From the NCBI RefSeq assembly GCF_003121485.1, contig NZ_QAVX01000014.1:77075-136442 (forward strand): a DNA stretch of 59,368 bases. The letters run 5' to 3'. Positions 38,582 through 48,800 of the stretch are shown piece after piece (position 1 is the stretch's first letter; the number at the start of each line of letters is the position of its first letter). Source of the DNA: Dyella sp. C11. Its GTDB lineage: Bacteria; Pseudomonadota; Gammaproteobacteria; Xanthomonadales; Rhodanobacteraceae. The notes under the pieces were generated by a model that made no database searches, was not told where the DNA came from, and saw nothing but the letters and a program-made list of their open reading frames with translations. The translations under genes and the position numbers were made by a program.

Positions 38582-39598
38582 GTGGTGCGGGCTGTGACCT
38601 GGCGAGCGAACCCTCTCTTTCTGAACACCCGTGCGGACTCGCGAGGCTTCACCCTCGTCGAGTTGATGGTCTCGCTGTTGCTTGGCATGGTGGTGATGGC
38701 TGGTGTCGTGAGCGTGTTCACGGCCAGCCAGCGCGTGGATCGCGCAAGCCGTGCGCTGGTCGACGTACAGGACAGCGCGCGCATTGCGTTCGAGCTGCTG
38801 GTACACGACATCCGCAATGCCGGCCTCACGGCGTGTGGCAATCGCGAACGGGTCGCCAATGTCCTTGATGTAGGACCTGCCAATGGCGGAAAGACCTGGT
38901 GGGCCGATTGGAGTCATGCCCTCCGTGGATACGGCGGCAACGATGCGGATGCACCCGCCGGCAACGCTACGGGCGATCGCGTCGCGGGCACGCCGTCGTT
39001 GCAGGTGTTGCGCGGTGACGACACGAGCTTCAGCGTGGCCGCGCACGATCCGCAAAAGGCAGTGTTCACGCTGGGCGAAGCGAATACCGATCCCGCCGCG
39101 GCCGACCTATTCATCGCGTGCGACTACGATCACGCCGCCATCTTTCGTTCAAGCACCTACAGCGCGGCGGCCAAAACCGTGGGGCATGCCATGTCGGCGG
39201 GAAACTGCGCGGCAGGGCTTGGCTACCCGACGTCGTGCGGTGCGGGTGACACCTATGCCTTCGAAGCCAATGCCTTGCTTACGCGCTTGTACATGGCCGA
39301 TTGGTACATCGGCCGAAATCCGGACAAGGGTCTGTCGCTATACCGATTGGGGAGCACTGGCGGCAAACCAGCGCGACAGGAAATGGTGCGGGGCGTGACG
39401 GCCATGCAGGTGGCTTATCACCAGGAAGGCCTGCCGTCGGCGTTCGTGGAGGCCAGCCATGTGACGCAATGGAACAACGTCACCGCCGTGCGCGTGACGC
39501 TGACCACGCAAGGCGCTGAAGAGCGGGCTGGAGTGAACGATGCGCCGATTGCGCGGCAGTTCTCCATGACCACCACGCTGCGCAACAGGGTTCCCTGA
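38582..39598 (+). CDS. Second PilW-like protein
   Basis: 338 residues, starting at one of two adjacent GTG codons (38582 or 38585). The prepilin site is G/FTLVELMVSLLLGMVVMAG near residue 22, then VDRASRALVDVQDSARIAFELLVHDIRNAGLTACGN, clearly PilW. It matches pilW at 32486 in domain order and at the C terminus (MTTTLRNRV), but the middle has diverged and the acidic/basic content differs. It lies after the pilE terminator, so it is probably transcribed from its own promoter in the 38427-38581 gap. Role: alternative or accessory minor pilin. Confidence 0.88.
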   Translation: MVRAVTWRANPLFLNTRADSRGFTLVELMVSLLLGMVVMAGVVSVFTASQRVDRASRALVDVQDSARIAFELLVHDIRNAGLTACGNRERVANVLDVGPANGGKTWWADWSHALRGYGGNDADAPAGNATGDRVAGTPSLQVLRGDDTSFSVAAHDPQKAVFTLGEANTDPAAADLFIACDYDHAAIFRSSTYSAAAKTVGHAMSAGNCAAGLGYPTSCGAGDTYAFEANALLTRLYMADWYIGRNPDKGLSLYRLGSTGGKPARQEMVRGVTAMQVAYHQEGLPSAFVEASHVTQWNNVTAVRVTLTTQGAEERAGVNDAPIARQFSMTTTLRNRVP

Positions 39599-39599
39599 G

Positions 39600-40211
39600 A
39601 TGATCGTGCACGTTTCGCCTCATCTTCCGTTTTCGCGCGGTCGCGGGCCGAAAAATCCATTGGTGCCGAGGCGATCCCGCGGCATGGTGCTGGCCATGGC
39701 TTTGCTCCTGCTGCTGGTCATCACCATGATGGGCCTGGGGGCTGCACGCAGCGCACTCATGCAACAGAAGCTGGTGACGCACCAATACGATCGGCACCTT
39801 GCCTTCGAGCATGCAGAGGCGGCGCTACGTGCGGCGCAGGCGCGCATCTCGGCTCACCCCGAGGACGTCGCACGCCATTGCCAGCAGAAGTCGGTCGTTT
39901 GTCTCTCCAACCCATTCAACGATCCACGCTTGCCGGATGGCAGCGTGCATACGGTGGGCAGCGGCACGGACGAAGGGCAGTTCATTCGCGCTTCCGTGGC
40001 TTCCGGCCAGCCCCAATACGTGATCGAAGACATGGGAAGCTGGGCTGACCCGGACTCACCCGCGGGAGTGAACCAGAGCGCCAACGCGCACGACTACGCC
40101 GCACGCAATCCGGTTTCCACGTATTACCGCATCACTACGCGCAGTGCCGATCCGGCGTCGACCGACGGCCGCATGGTGGTCGTGCTGCAGGCCACGATCA
40201 GGCAGCACTGA
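39600..40211 (+). CDS. Second PilX-like protein
   Basis: 203 residues. The cleavage region is G/MVLAMALLLLLVITMMGLG near residue 28, followed by ALMQQKLVTHQYDRHLAFEHAEAALRAA, the PilX signature. The C-terminal text DMGSWADPDSPAGVNQSANAHDYAARNP parallels pilX at 33510. It starts one base after the second pilW stop, the same spacing as in the main operon, so the two were duplicated as a block. No second pilV, pilY1 or pilE accompanies them. Converges on recD, with 16 bases between the stops. Confidence 0.88.
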   Translation: MIVHVSPHLPFSRGRGPKNPLVPRRSRGMVLAMALLLLLVITMMGLGAARSALMQQKLVTHQYDRHLAFEHAEAALRAAQARISAHPEDVARHCQQKSVVCLSNPFNDPRLPDGSVHTVGSGTDEGQFIRASVASGQPQYVIEDMGSWADPDSPAGVNQSANAHDYAARNPVSTYYRITTRSADPASTDGRMVVVLQATIRQH

Positions 40212-40227
40212 CACCGGTGCGAAAGGA

Positions 40228-42195
40228 TCAGCGGCTGGACCAGCGCTGGTACAGCCCCGAGTGTCGATGCACCGGTTGCTCCACGGCCAGTTGCACGATG
40301 GAGGCAGGTGCCAACAGGCTGAACCAGCGGCGTGCGCGGGTGATGCCGGTGTAGAGCAGTTCGCGCGTGAGGACGGCGCTGGCATCGCCAGGTAGCACCA
40401 GTGCGGCGTGCTCGAACTCCGAGCCCTGCGACTTGTGCACCGTCATGGCATACACCGTTTCGCGTTCGCCGAGGCGGGAAGGGAGCACGAAACGTATGCG
40501 CGTGGCATCGCTGCCCGCATCGCCTGCCACTTCAAAAGCCACGCGCAGCTGCAGGTTGCCCTGGTCGTCGGGCACGCGCAGCGCAATGCCGACATCGCCG
40601 TTCATCAACCCGAGGCTGTAGTCGTTACGGGTGACCAGCACCGGGCGGCCTTCGTACCACTCGTGGCCCGCATCGATCAGCTGCGCCTGTTGAAGGATGC
40701 CTGCGATCTGGCGGTTGAGTCCGTCGGCACCAAAGGGGCCTTGCCGCAGCGCGCAGAGCAACTGGAAGCTGCCGAAAGCATGCAGTACACCGCGTGCCCA
40801 GGCGTCATACGCTTCAACGCCCGCCGTGGCGGCAGGCCGCTGTTGCCGCATCCATTGGAGATAGTGTCGATAGCCTTGGGGCTCGGCACCGCCAGCCTGC
40901 GACAGGAAGCGCGTTGCGCCGGCATGCAGCACAAGATCAGCCAGCGAGCGGCTGTCGGCGGCGTGATCGTTCCATGCAATATCGGCGTGGGGTTCGGCGA
41001 GCAGCGCGCGAACCTGCGCAGCATCGCCGTCGTTGACGCGTTGTGCCAGCCCACCGATGCCGCTTTGCGCCCCAAAGCGATGGCTGTGGCGCAACATGGC
41101 GACGTGCTGGTCCAGGGGCTGTGCATCGTCGCGCGTCCACGCATCGATGCGGTCACCGGTAGTGTCGCGAAGCCATATGGCCGTGGCGGAGCTGTAATGC
41201 CCCTGTTCCGCGCGACGACAAAGATCACCGAGCACGGCACCGGCTTCCACCGACGACAGCTGGTCCTTGTCGCCAAGCAGGATCAGTCGTGCGTCATCGG
41301 GCAACGCGGCGAGCACGGCGGACATCATTTCCAGGTCGATCATCGACGCTTCGTCGATCACCAGCACGTCCAGGTGCAAGGGATGGCTGGCATCGTGACG
41401 GAAGCGTCGCGAGTCCGGTCGCGCGCCGAGCAAGCGGTGCAGCGTGTCCACCTGGCTGGGTATATGGGTGCGCACATGGTCATCCACATCCAGTCGCGCG
41501 ATCTGCGAGCTGATGGACGACTGCAATCGCGCAGCCGCCTTGCCGGTCGGTGCGGCGAGGCGAATGCGCAAGGCGCGACCGGAAGCTTCATGGTGCAGCG
41601 TCTGCAACAGGCCCAGCAGTCGCACCACCGTGGTGGTTTTGCCGGTGCCCGGGCCACCAGTGATGACGGTGAAAGCACCGCGTGCGGCCAGTGCACACGC
41701 TACGCGCTGCCAATCCGGACCTTCAGTGGTCGAGGCAGGAAACAGGCGGGCGAGTTGCGAGGCGAGCAAGGGCGATGTGTCGTTCACGCGGGACAGGCGC
41801 TGCCCAATGGCCTGCGCCACGCGTTGCTCGTGGTCCCAGTAGCGGCGCAGGTAAACGCGGCTTCCGTCCAGCACGAGCGGCGACGATGTGGCATCGGGAT
41901 CGTCGGACGACGCCATCAGCGTCGATGGCTGCAACGTCGACGGCGTGGTTGCGATCCCAGCCAGCACGGTGCGCCAGTGAGCAGGCCAGTCCGCGTCGTC
42001 GGCCAGCGCTTCCCAAGCGGCAAGGTCGAGGCACAGATGGCCGTCCGCCTGCTGTCGGCTTACCAGTGCACCCAGCAAGGGCAGGGCGGCCGGTGCCTGT
42101 GGGTCCTGCGCATCGAGGAAGCGTGCGAACGCCACGTCGAGCGGACGCAACCAGCCGCGTTCAATGGCGTGCTGCCAGGAAGCGTCATGCGGCAT
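40228..42195 (-). CDS. recD: Exodeoxyribonuclease V alpha subunit
   Basis: Fast 5'-3' helicase of RecBCD. 655 residues with Walker A TGGPGTGKTTTV, Walker B LVIDEASMIDL, LLGDKDQLSSVEAG and the C-terminal MTVHKSQGSEF and YTGITRARR motifs of SF1 helicases. The start chosen is the ATG at 42195 because GGGAGG lies eight bases upstream; an ATG at 42201 is too close to that site. The start is inside the end of recB (overlap 11 bases), so the subunits are coupled. An open plus-strand frame across this gene is a shadow. Confidence 0.95.
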   Translation of the reverse strand: MPHDASWQHAIERGWLRPLDVAFARFLDAQDPQAPAALPLLGALVSRQQADGHLCLDLAAWEALADDADWPAHWRTVLAGIATTPSTLQPSTLMASSDDPDATSSPLVLDGSRVYLRRYWDHEQRVAQAIGQRLSRVNDTSPLLASQLARLFPASTTEGPDWQRVACALAARGAFTVITGGPGTGKTTTVVRLLGLLQTLHHEASGRALRIRLAAPTGKAAARLQSSISSQIARLDVDDHVRTHIPSQVDTLHRLLGARPDSRRFRHDASHPLHLDVLVIDEASMIDLEMMSAVLAALPDDARLILLGDKDQLSSVEAGAVLGDLCRRAEQGHYSSATAIWLRDTTGDRIDAWTRDDAQPLDQHVAMLRHSHRFGAQSGIGGLAQRVNDGDAAQVRALLAEPHADIAWNDHAADSRSLADLVLHAGATRFLSQAGGAEPQGYRHYLQWMRQQRPAATAGVEAYDAWARGVLHAFGSFQLLCALRQGPFGADGLNRQIAGILQQAQLIDAGHEWYEGRPVLVTRNDYSLGLMNGDVGIALRVPDDQGNLQLRVAFEVAGDAGSDATRIRFVLPSRLGERETVYAMTVHKSQGSEFEHAALVLPGDASAVLTRELLYTGITRARRWFSLLAPASIVQLAVEQPVHRHSGLYQRWSSR

Positions 42196-45100
42196 GTGCA
42201 TGGCCTCCCGTGGCAAACAGGCGATCCATGGCTTCAATCAGCGCCTTGGGCAGGCGTTCCACGTGCACGCCGTGACCGGCACCATCGATACCGCGCAGGT
42301 ACAGGTAGGCCACGCCGCCCATGTGGCGGTCATAGTCGTAGCCTGGCAGTCGGGCTTTGAGTTGGCGGTGCAGCGCCAGCGTATACAGCGCGTACTGCAA
42401 ATCGTATCGCTCGCGGAGAATCGAGTCGCGCATGGCTTCTGCGGTATATGCGCTGGCGTCCGTGCCCAGCTTGTTGGATTTGTAGTCGATCACTACGTAG
42501 CGGCCCTGATATTCCACCACCAGGTCGATGAAACCTTTCAACAACCCGTGAATACGATCGGCGGCCAACGGCAGGCGAGGGCGTGCGTCCAGCGTGTGAC
42601 TGGTCACCAATTGATCCAGCACCAGCGTATCGACGCGTTGTGCCTCGAACCAGAATTCCAGTTCGGCGTAATGGTGGTTCATCTGCGTCAGCGCGGCATG
42701 CATGCCATCGGGAAGCGCCAGCGGCGTTCGCAACAGCGTGGACACCCACGATGTGAGCATCGAAATGTGCGACTGCCAGCCGCGACGCTGGCAACGCCGC
42801 GCGATTTCCTTTTCCAATGCCGCTTCGTCGCCAGCGATATCGGCAAAGCCTTCGTCAGCTGCCCATTCAAGCAAGTCGTGCAGGAACGTGCCGGCTTCGG
42901 CGCCTGCGTGAAAGGCGTGGATGCCTTGCGCAGGCGCGGTTGCCGCATTCGCCAGCACGGGCTGCTCGGCAGCTGCCTCGATCAAGGTGTCCTGCGATGC
43001 CGTTTCGGGCGCCGGAAGGCGAATATCTTCCTGTTCCGCATACTTGAGCCCGCTGTAGCTGGATACACGCCAGCGCTCGATAGCCGGTCCTTCGTAGATG
43101 CGTGCTTCCCACAGCGGCGTTATGGCGCCCTGTTGCGCGGGCAGGGGATGCATGCCGGGCGCATCGAGCTCGTCGATGGCGATACCGGGTTCGTCACCGC
43201 GCATGGCGCGCAGGCGAAGCATCAGGTCGGAGGGTTCGATCTTTGCGCCGCCGGAGAGCACATGGCCGAATGCCGACTTGTTCAGCGTCGATGCCTTGCC
43301 CTGGCCCGATCGCGTGCACGCAACACCGAGCCAGCAGGCGTGTTGGGCGCGGGTCAGTGCGACATACAGCAGGCGCAGATCTTCCTGCAGTCGTTCGCGA
43401 TCGGCTTGCTTCAAGGCCGCATCGCTCGGGCGCAGGTCCATGCGCAGTTCGTTGTGTTCGTCGTGCCAGGTAAAGCTGTCGTCGGCTTTCAGTTCGCGTG
43501 CGGAACAGATGAAGGGCAACAGCACCAGCGGGTATTCGAGGCCCTTGGACTTGTGGATGGTCACCACCTTGATCAGCTCGGCTTCGCTTTCCAACCGCAC
43601 GATCTGCTCTTCGGCGGCGTCGCTCCGTGGATCGCTTGCCGTTGCCATTTGTGCAGCGAGGTAGCGAATCAGCGCGTGCTCACCATCCAGCGTTGACGCT
43701 GCATGCTGCAGCAGTTCGGCAAGATGGAGCAGGTTAGTGAGTGCGCGTTCGCCATCGGGGCGCGCGAGCAGGCGGGCAGGCAGGTCAAAGGCGTGCAGCA
43801 GGTCGTGCAGCATGGCGAGCACGCCGTGGTGCAGCCAGGTGGCATGCAGCTGGCGGAAGCGATCGCCACAGGATTCCCAGTGGTGTTCATCCAGATTGAT
43901 GCGATCGAGTTCCTCGTCGCTTTGGCCCAGCGTCGGCGTGGCCAGCGCGGCGCGCATGGCTCGGTCGGAACCTGGTTCGGCACAGGCACGCAGCCAGCGC
44001 AGCAGGTCGGCCGCTTCCTCGGACGCATAGACCGAATCGCGGTCGGAGAGATACACGCTCTTCAGGCCGCGACGCTGCAACGCTTCGCGTACCTTTGCCG
44101 CTTCCGCGCCGCGACGCACGAGAATGGCGATATCGCCGGGGCGCAGCGGCCGTAGCACACCATCGGCGTTGCGAAAACCGCAGCGGTTCTCCTGCGCGGC
44201 AGTCAGCAGATCAACCAGGTGACTGGCGGCGTGGCGTGCCATCAGGTCGGTATAGACCCTACCGCTGATCGCTTCGTCACTGGATTGCACGGCCACCTGC
44301 ATGGGTGGCAGCGGCTGTCCGTCGAGCATCAATATTTCTTGGCGCCCCTTGGCGTCGACGCGCAGGAAGGGCAGTGCATCGCGGCCCTTGCCGAAGGCAA
44401 AGGCGCCTTCCTCGTGCGTATCGGCGAAGGCAAACACCCGGTTCACGGCATCGACCAGCGGGCGCGTGGATCGGTAATTGGTGCCGAGCGTCCACGTGGG
44501 TTGTTGCGCGGTGCCGCGCGCTCGCAGGTAGGTGTGGATGTCGGCGCCGCGGAATCCGTAGATGGCCTGTTTGGGGTCGCCAATCAACAGCAGCCCGGTC
44601 GACTCGCGATGCGCGTACACGCGATGGAAAATGCGCCACTGCAGCGGGTCGGTATCCTGGAATTCATCGATCAGCGCTACTGGATATTGCTTGGCGATGG
44701 TGTCCGCGAGGCGCTTGCCGGTATGGCCATGCAACGCGCCGTCCAGGCGCTTGAGCATGTCGTCGAAGCCCAGCTGCGCTCGGCGCTGTTTGGTTTCTTC
44801 GAGCTTCGCTGCCACCCAGCGTGTGGCATGGGCCAGCACGGGTTCGCGCAGGGGTGCCGTGACGCCTTGCGCTTCCATGCACGCTTCAAGGGCGTCGAAC
44901 GCCGGATGTTGCAGCGCCTCGGCGCTCTTGTTCTTGGCTGCCGCAAGATCGGAGCGCGTGTAGCGCTTCAGCGTGGCGGGTGCAATGCCGTCGCCACTCG
45001 CCCAGGCGCGCAGCAGGGCGAGTTCTTCCGCCACCTTTTCCTTGCGCATCTTGTTGCCATTGAGCGCACCGGCGGCGAGTGCCTGTGCGAACAGGAATTC

Positions 45101-45847
45101 GATGGCATCGATATCGTCGCGCCAACACTGCCGGGCCCTTTGCTCGGCCTCTGCCGCATTGCCGACGTGACGGCGAAACTCGTCAAGCACATGCGTGGGA
45201 TCGGGCAACGGCCGCCCATCCAGGCGCAGGCTCTCCGCCGGCTGTCGCAGCAAGGGCTTAAGGTCGGCCTGCAGGTCGGCTGGCGTTTTCCACCAGCCGG
45301 TGATCAGCGCGGCGCCGTCCCTGTCCAGCGGAAAGAAATGGCAGCGCCAGTAATCGCGCACGATGTCGGCGAGCAGGGCACTTTCATCCGTATCGGTGTC
45401 CTGCTCGAACGGATGCCCACTGTCGAACGCATGCTGACTCAGCATGCGCTGGCACCATGCATGGATGGTATGGATCGCCGATTCGTCCATCCATTGCGCG
45501 GCCAGATCGAGCTGGCGTGCGGCACGTGAGCGCGTATCGTCGTCGGGATAGACGGCCATCAGGTCGCGCAGGAAATCGTCAGCAGCACGGCGTCCGCGAA
45601 AGGATTCGGCCGCCTCGCCAAGACGCTCGCGAATACGTTCGCGCAGTTCCGCCGTAGCCGCCTTGGTGAAGGTGAGCACCAGGATCTGCGAAGGCAGCAG
45701 CGGCTGGCCTTGTGGCGTGCCGTGCCCCAAAACCAGGCGCAGATAGAGCGCGGCGATGGTCCAGGTCTTGCCTGTGCCTGCACTGGCCTCGATCAGCTGG
45801 ATGCCGTGCAGCGGCAGCTGCAACGGTTGAAGGGTGGCGGTGGTCAT
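42185..45847 (-). CDS. recB: Exodeoxyribonuclease V beta subunit
   Basis: 3'-5' helicase and nuclease of RecBCD. 1220 residues. Walker A is EASAGTGKT at 20-28, followed by the SF1 motifs LTFTKAATAELRERIR, LIDEFQDTDPLQW, GDPKQAIYGFRGAD and VTIHKSKGLEYPLVLLP. The C-terminal nuclease domain has FIDLVVEYQGRYVVIDYKSNK, with the Asp-Asp-Lys set that cuts DNA and responds to Chi. The start overlaps the recC stop (ATGA). The length is normal for RecB. Confidence 0.97.
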   Translation of the reverse strand: MTTATLQPLQLPLHGIQLIEASAGTGKTWTIAALYLRLVLGHGTPQGQPLLPSQILVLTFTKAATAELRERIRERLGEAAESFRGRRAADDFLRDLMAVYPDDDTRSRAARQLDLAAQWMDESAIHTIHAWCQRMLSQHAFDSGHPFEQDTDTDESALLADIVRDYWRCHFFPLDRDGAALITGWWKTPADLQADLKPLLRQPAESLRLDGRPLPDPTHVLDEFRRHVGNAAEAEQRARQCWRDDIDAIEFLFAQALAAGALNGNKMRKEKVAEELALLRAWASGDGIAPATLKRYTRSDLAAAKNKSAEALQHPAFDALEACMEAQGVTAPLREPVLAHATRWVAAKLEETKQRRAQLGFDDMLKRLDGALHGHTGKRLADTIAKQYPVALIDEFQDTDPLQWRIFHRVYAHRESTGLLLIGDPKQAIYGFRGADIHTYLRARGTAQQPTWTLGTNYRSTRPLVDAVNRVFAFADTHEEGAFAFGKGRDALPFLRVDAKGRQEILMLDGQPLPPMQVAVQSSDEAISGRVYTDLMARHAASHLVDLLTAAQENRCGFRNADGVLRPLRPGDIAILVRRGAEAAKVREALQRRGLKSVYLSDRDSVYASEEAADLLRWLRACAEPGSDRAMRAALATPTLGQSDEELDRINLDEHHWESCGDRFRQLHATWLHHGVLAMLHDLLHAFDLPARLLARPDGERALTNLLHLAELLQHAASTLDGEHALIRYLAAQMATASDPRSDAAEEQIVRLESEAELIKVVTIHKSKGLEYPLVLLPFICSARELKADDSFTWHDEHNELRMDLRPSDAALKQADRERLQEDLRLLYVALTRAQHACWLGVACTRSGQGKASTLNKSAFGHVLSGGAKIEPSDLMLRLRAMRGDEPGIAIDELDAPGMHPLPAQQGAITPLWEARIYEGPAIERWRVSSYSGLKYAEQEDIRLPAPETASQDTLIEAAAEQPVLANAATAPAQGIHAFHAGAEAGTFLHDLLEWAADEGFADIAGDEAALEKEIARRCQRRGWQSHISMLTSWVSTLLRTPLALPDGMHAALTQMNHHYAELEFWFEAQRVDTLVLDQLVTSHTLDARPRLPLAADRIHGLLKGFIDLVVEYQGRYVVIDYKSNKLGTDASAYTAEAMRDSILRERYDLQYALYTLALHRQLKARLPGYDYDRHMGGVAYLYLRGIDGAGHGVHVERLPKALIEAMDRLFATGGHAHAA

Positions 45848-48800
45848 GCGTCCGCCTCCTGGGTCACCGCCGCGAGCATGGGTTGATAGAGTGCAAGCCA
45901 GTGATGGAAGCCGCCGGCTTCCAGCGCCTCGAAATGGGGCCACGCTCGTGCGAGATAGGCATCTTCCTGCACCTCGCCGACCCCGCCGAAACCGCTGCCT
46001 TCGTAGGCAAGCTGCGCCTGTTTACGCGCCTTCTCCGGATCGTCCATGTTCTGCAGCCATGCAAACGCTGTCTTGCGCGCGATGGGCAGCGGCATGCGCA
46101 TGCCTTCGCGCAGACACGAGAGCAACGCGTTGAGGCACATGCGCGCGTCATCGGCATCCATCGGTTGCAAGAGCAACGTGGCATCCACGCCGATGATGCG
46201 GGTTTGCATGCGCAGCCCAAGCGCGTGGGCAATCACGTGGATCACCCACGCATTGATCGCCTTTTCGTGACGGATATCTTTCTTCTGCAGCAGCTTGCCG
46301 GTAGCCAGTTCCAGGCGAACGTAAGGTGCGTCACGGCCCTGCCGAAGATCGCTGAGCCAATCCTCCAGCCGCACACCGTGCGCCTCATGAACCACCTCGA
46401 TTTTCTCTGTGACCAACGGCGAGCGCTCGCACGCGGCCAGCCAACGCATGGCGAGATCGCTGCTTTCGCGGGCAACGGCTTCACGGGCCAGTTCACCGAA
46501 GCCGCCCGGCGGCAGGGCGCCCTGTTCAACCAGTTGTCGCGCGGCCACCTCCACGGTCTCGCGCGCATCGGGTGACGTTACCGCGGCGCGAAGCACGCTG
46601 GCGGTGGCCATATGACGCTCAAGCGCGTTGAGGCCGAACGGCTCGTCGTTCATGGCCTCTTCGCTTGCATCGCTGAAGTACACCTTCAGGCGATGGTTGA
46701 AGAAGTGACGCACGGGACGTGCCGCAAAGCTTTGCAGCAGGCTGATGTTGATGGCTGCGTCCGGCTGCCAGGCGGCAAGCAGCGTGTTCATGGGAGTGTC
46801 GACGTGATCGCGGTGCGCCTGGCGCCATTCGCGCGCAAAGGTGAAAAGCCGCGTGTCGGTATCGATACCGAAATAGCGGCGACTGAAAGGCTGCAGCGGA
46901 TGCACCGTGGTCATGGCATCCAGCAGGTGTTCGCCAGCGCGCGGCTCGACGGCATCGTCGCCTTCGCGATGCCAGCCCGCTGAAACATAGTCGCGCAACT
47001 GGCCAACCAGTACCGAGGGTGGAAGCACGCTGTTGTCGCGCACATGACGCCCCATCCAACTCACGTAAAACGCATCGCGCGCGGATGTCAGTGCTTCCAG
47101 GAACAGGTAGCGATCGTCCTCGCGCCGCGAGCGGTCGCCTGGTCGCGCATGGCCGGGATGGGCCATCAGGTCGAAATCCGCGGGCGCCTGGCGACGGGGA
47201 TAGTCGCCATCGTTCATGCCGAGCAGGCAGACCACGCGGAAAGGAATGGCACGCATGGGCATCAGCGTGCAGAAACTGATCGCGCCGCCCATGAAACGCT
47301 GTGAAAGGCGGCTTTCATCCATCGACGAAAGCCAGTACTCGCGCACGATATTGAGCGGAAGCGGTGAGCAGAAGTTGGCAGATGCACAGGCGTCCTGCCA
47401 CGCATCCAAGGCATCGTTGAGGCGTCCCAGTCGATCGCTGTCGGTGGGTTCGGTGGCGTCGAAGAAGGCCATCAGCAGCTGTTGCAGGCGGCCGTGCCAG
47501 GCGTCCGGCGTGGCCGGCTCGCGCATCGTGTCCCACCATTGCTCCAGCTGGTCGAGCAAATGCGCAAGCGGGCCGATACGTGCGGCGTCCAGGCCGCCGA
47601 CCTCGCCGTAGGGCGCAATGCCTTGCCACGTGTCGCCATCGCCCACGGCATAGCCGAGCAGCATGCGGCGCAACCCGAAGCGCCAGGTGTTCTGCTCGAT
47701 GGCAGGCAATTCCAGGCTTTGCTTCTGTTCTCCATCAAGGCCCCAGCGAATGCCGGCACCTTCGATCCAGCGGCGCAAGGTTGGCAGGCCGTTGTCGTCG
47801 ATATCGAAACGCGCGCGCAACGCGGGCACATCCAGCAGATCCAGCAAATCGCTGACGGCGAAGCGCGACTCGGGCAGCGACAGCAAATGTTCCAGCGCCA
47901 CCATCAATGGGTCGGCGCCACGCGTGGGCTGGTCGGCCACGGAGAAGGGCAGGTGGCGCGGATCGTTGGGAGGAAGGCGGCCAAACACCGCCTGCACATG
48001 CGGTGCGTAGGTCTGTATGTCCGGCACCATCACGATGACGTCGCGCGGCGTGAGCGGGTCGCCGCGTTGTGCGGCGTCTTCGAACATGGCCAGCAACTGG
48101 TCGTGGAGAATTTCCACTTCACGCTGCGGGCTGTGCGCCACGTGGAAACGCAGCGAGGTATCGCTGCCTCGCCACGGCTTGCGCCTGGACGGATCGGTCG
48201 GCAGCGGCTCCAGATCAAGAATGGCCTGCTGCATTTGCCGCAACAGCGTGCTGCCGTCGGTATCCGCAAACAGGTCGATGCTGCGGTTCCATGCGCTGAA
48301 CTGGCCGCGATAGTTCTCGGGCTTGTCGAAGGCGTCGAGCAGGCGGATGTAGTCGCGACCTTGTCGCCCCCACGCTGCCAGTAAGGGATTGGCGTGCAGG
48401 TGCAGGTCTTCGTAGCGCGGTTCGTCGGGCAGGCCGGGCTTCATGCCCTGGCGGCGCTGGTTGGCCTTCAGCAGCTCGCGATCTTCGATGATGTCCGCCC
48501 AGTAATGCCGGCAGGGATTGGCCACCAGCAACATCACCTGACTGAAGCGCGAAAGCGCCGTCAGCGCTTCAAGCGTCTGTTGCGGCAGCGACGACATGCC
48601 GAACACCACGATGCGTCGCGGCAACAAGGCAGGCCGCGTTTTCAGCGTGGCGATGCGTTCGAGGAAGGCCTGATGCACGGCCGCGCGATGGTTGTGGCGC
48701 TCCTCGCCGACGTCGTCGAGCAGAAGTTGCCACAGGCGCGCCTGCCAACGTTGGTCCGCCGGCAGCGGCGTGTGCTTGCCACGCAATTCGTCTCGCAGCT

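Noticed and set aside
40408-42360. 650-codon open frame on the plus strand across recD
   Set aside because: Antisense to recD with all helicase motifs on the minus strand; high GC at third positions keeps the antisense frame open.
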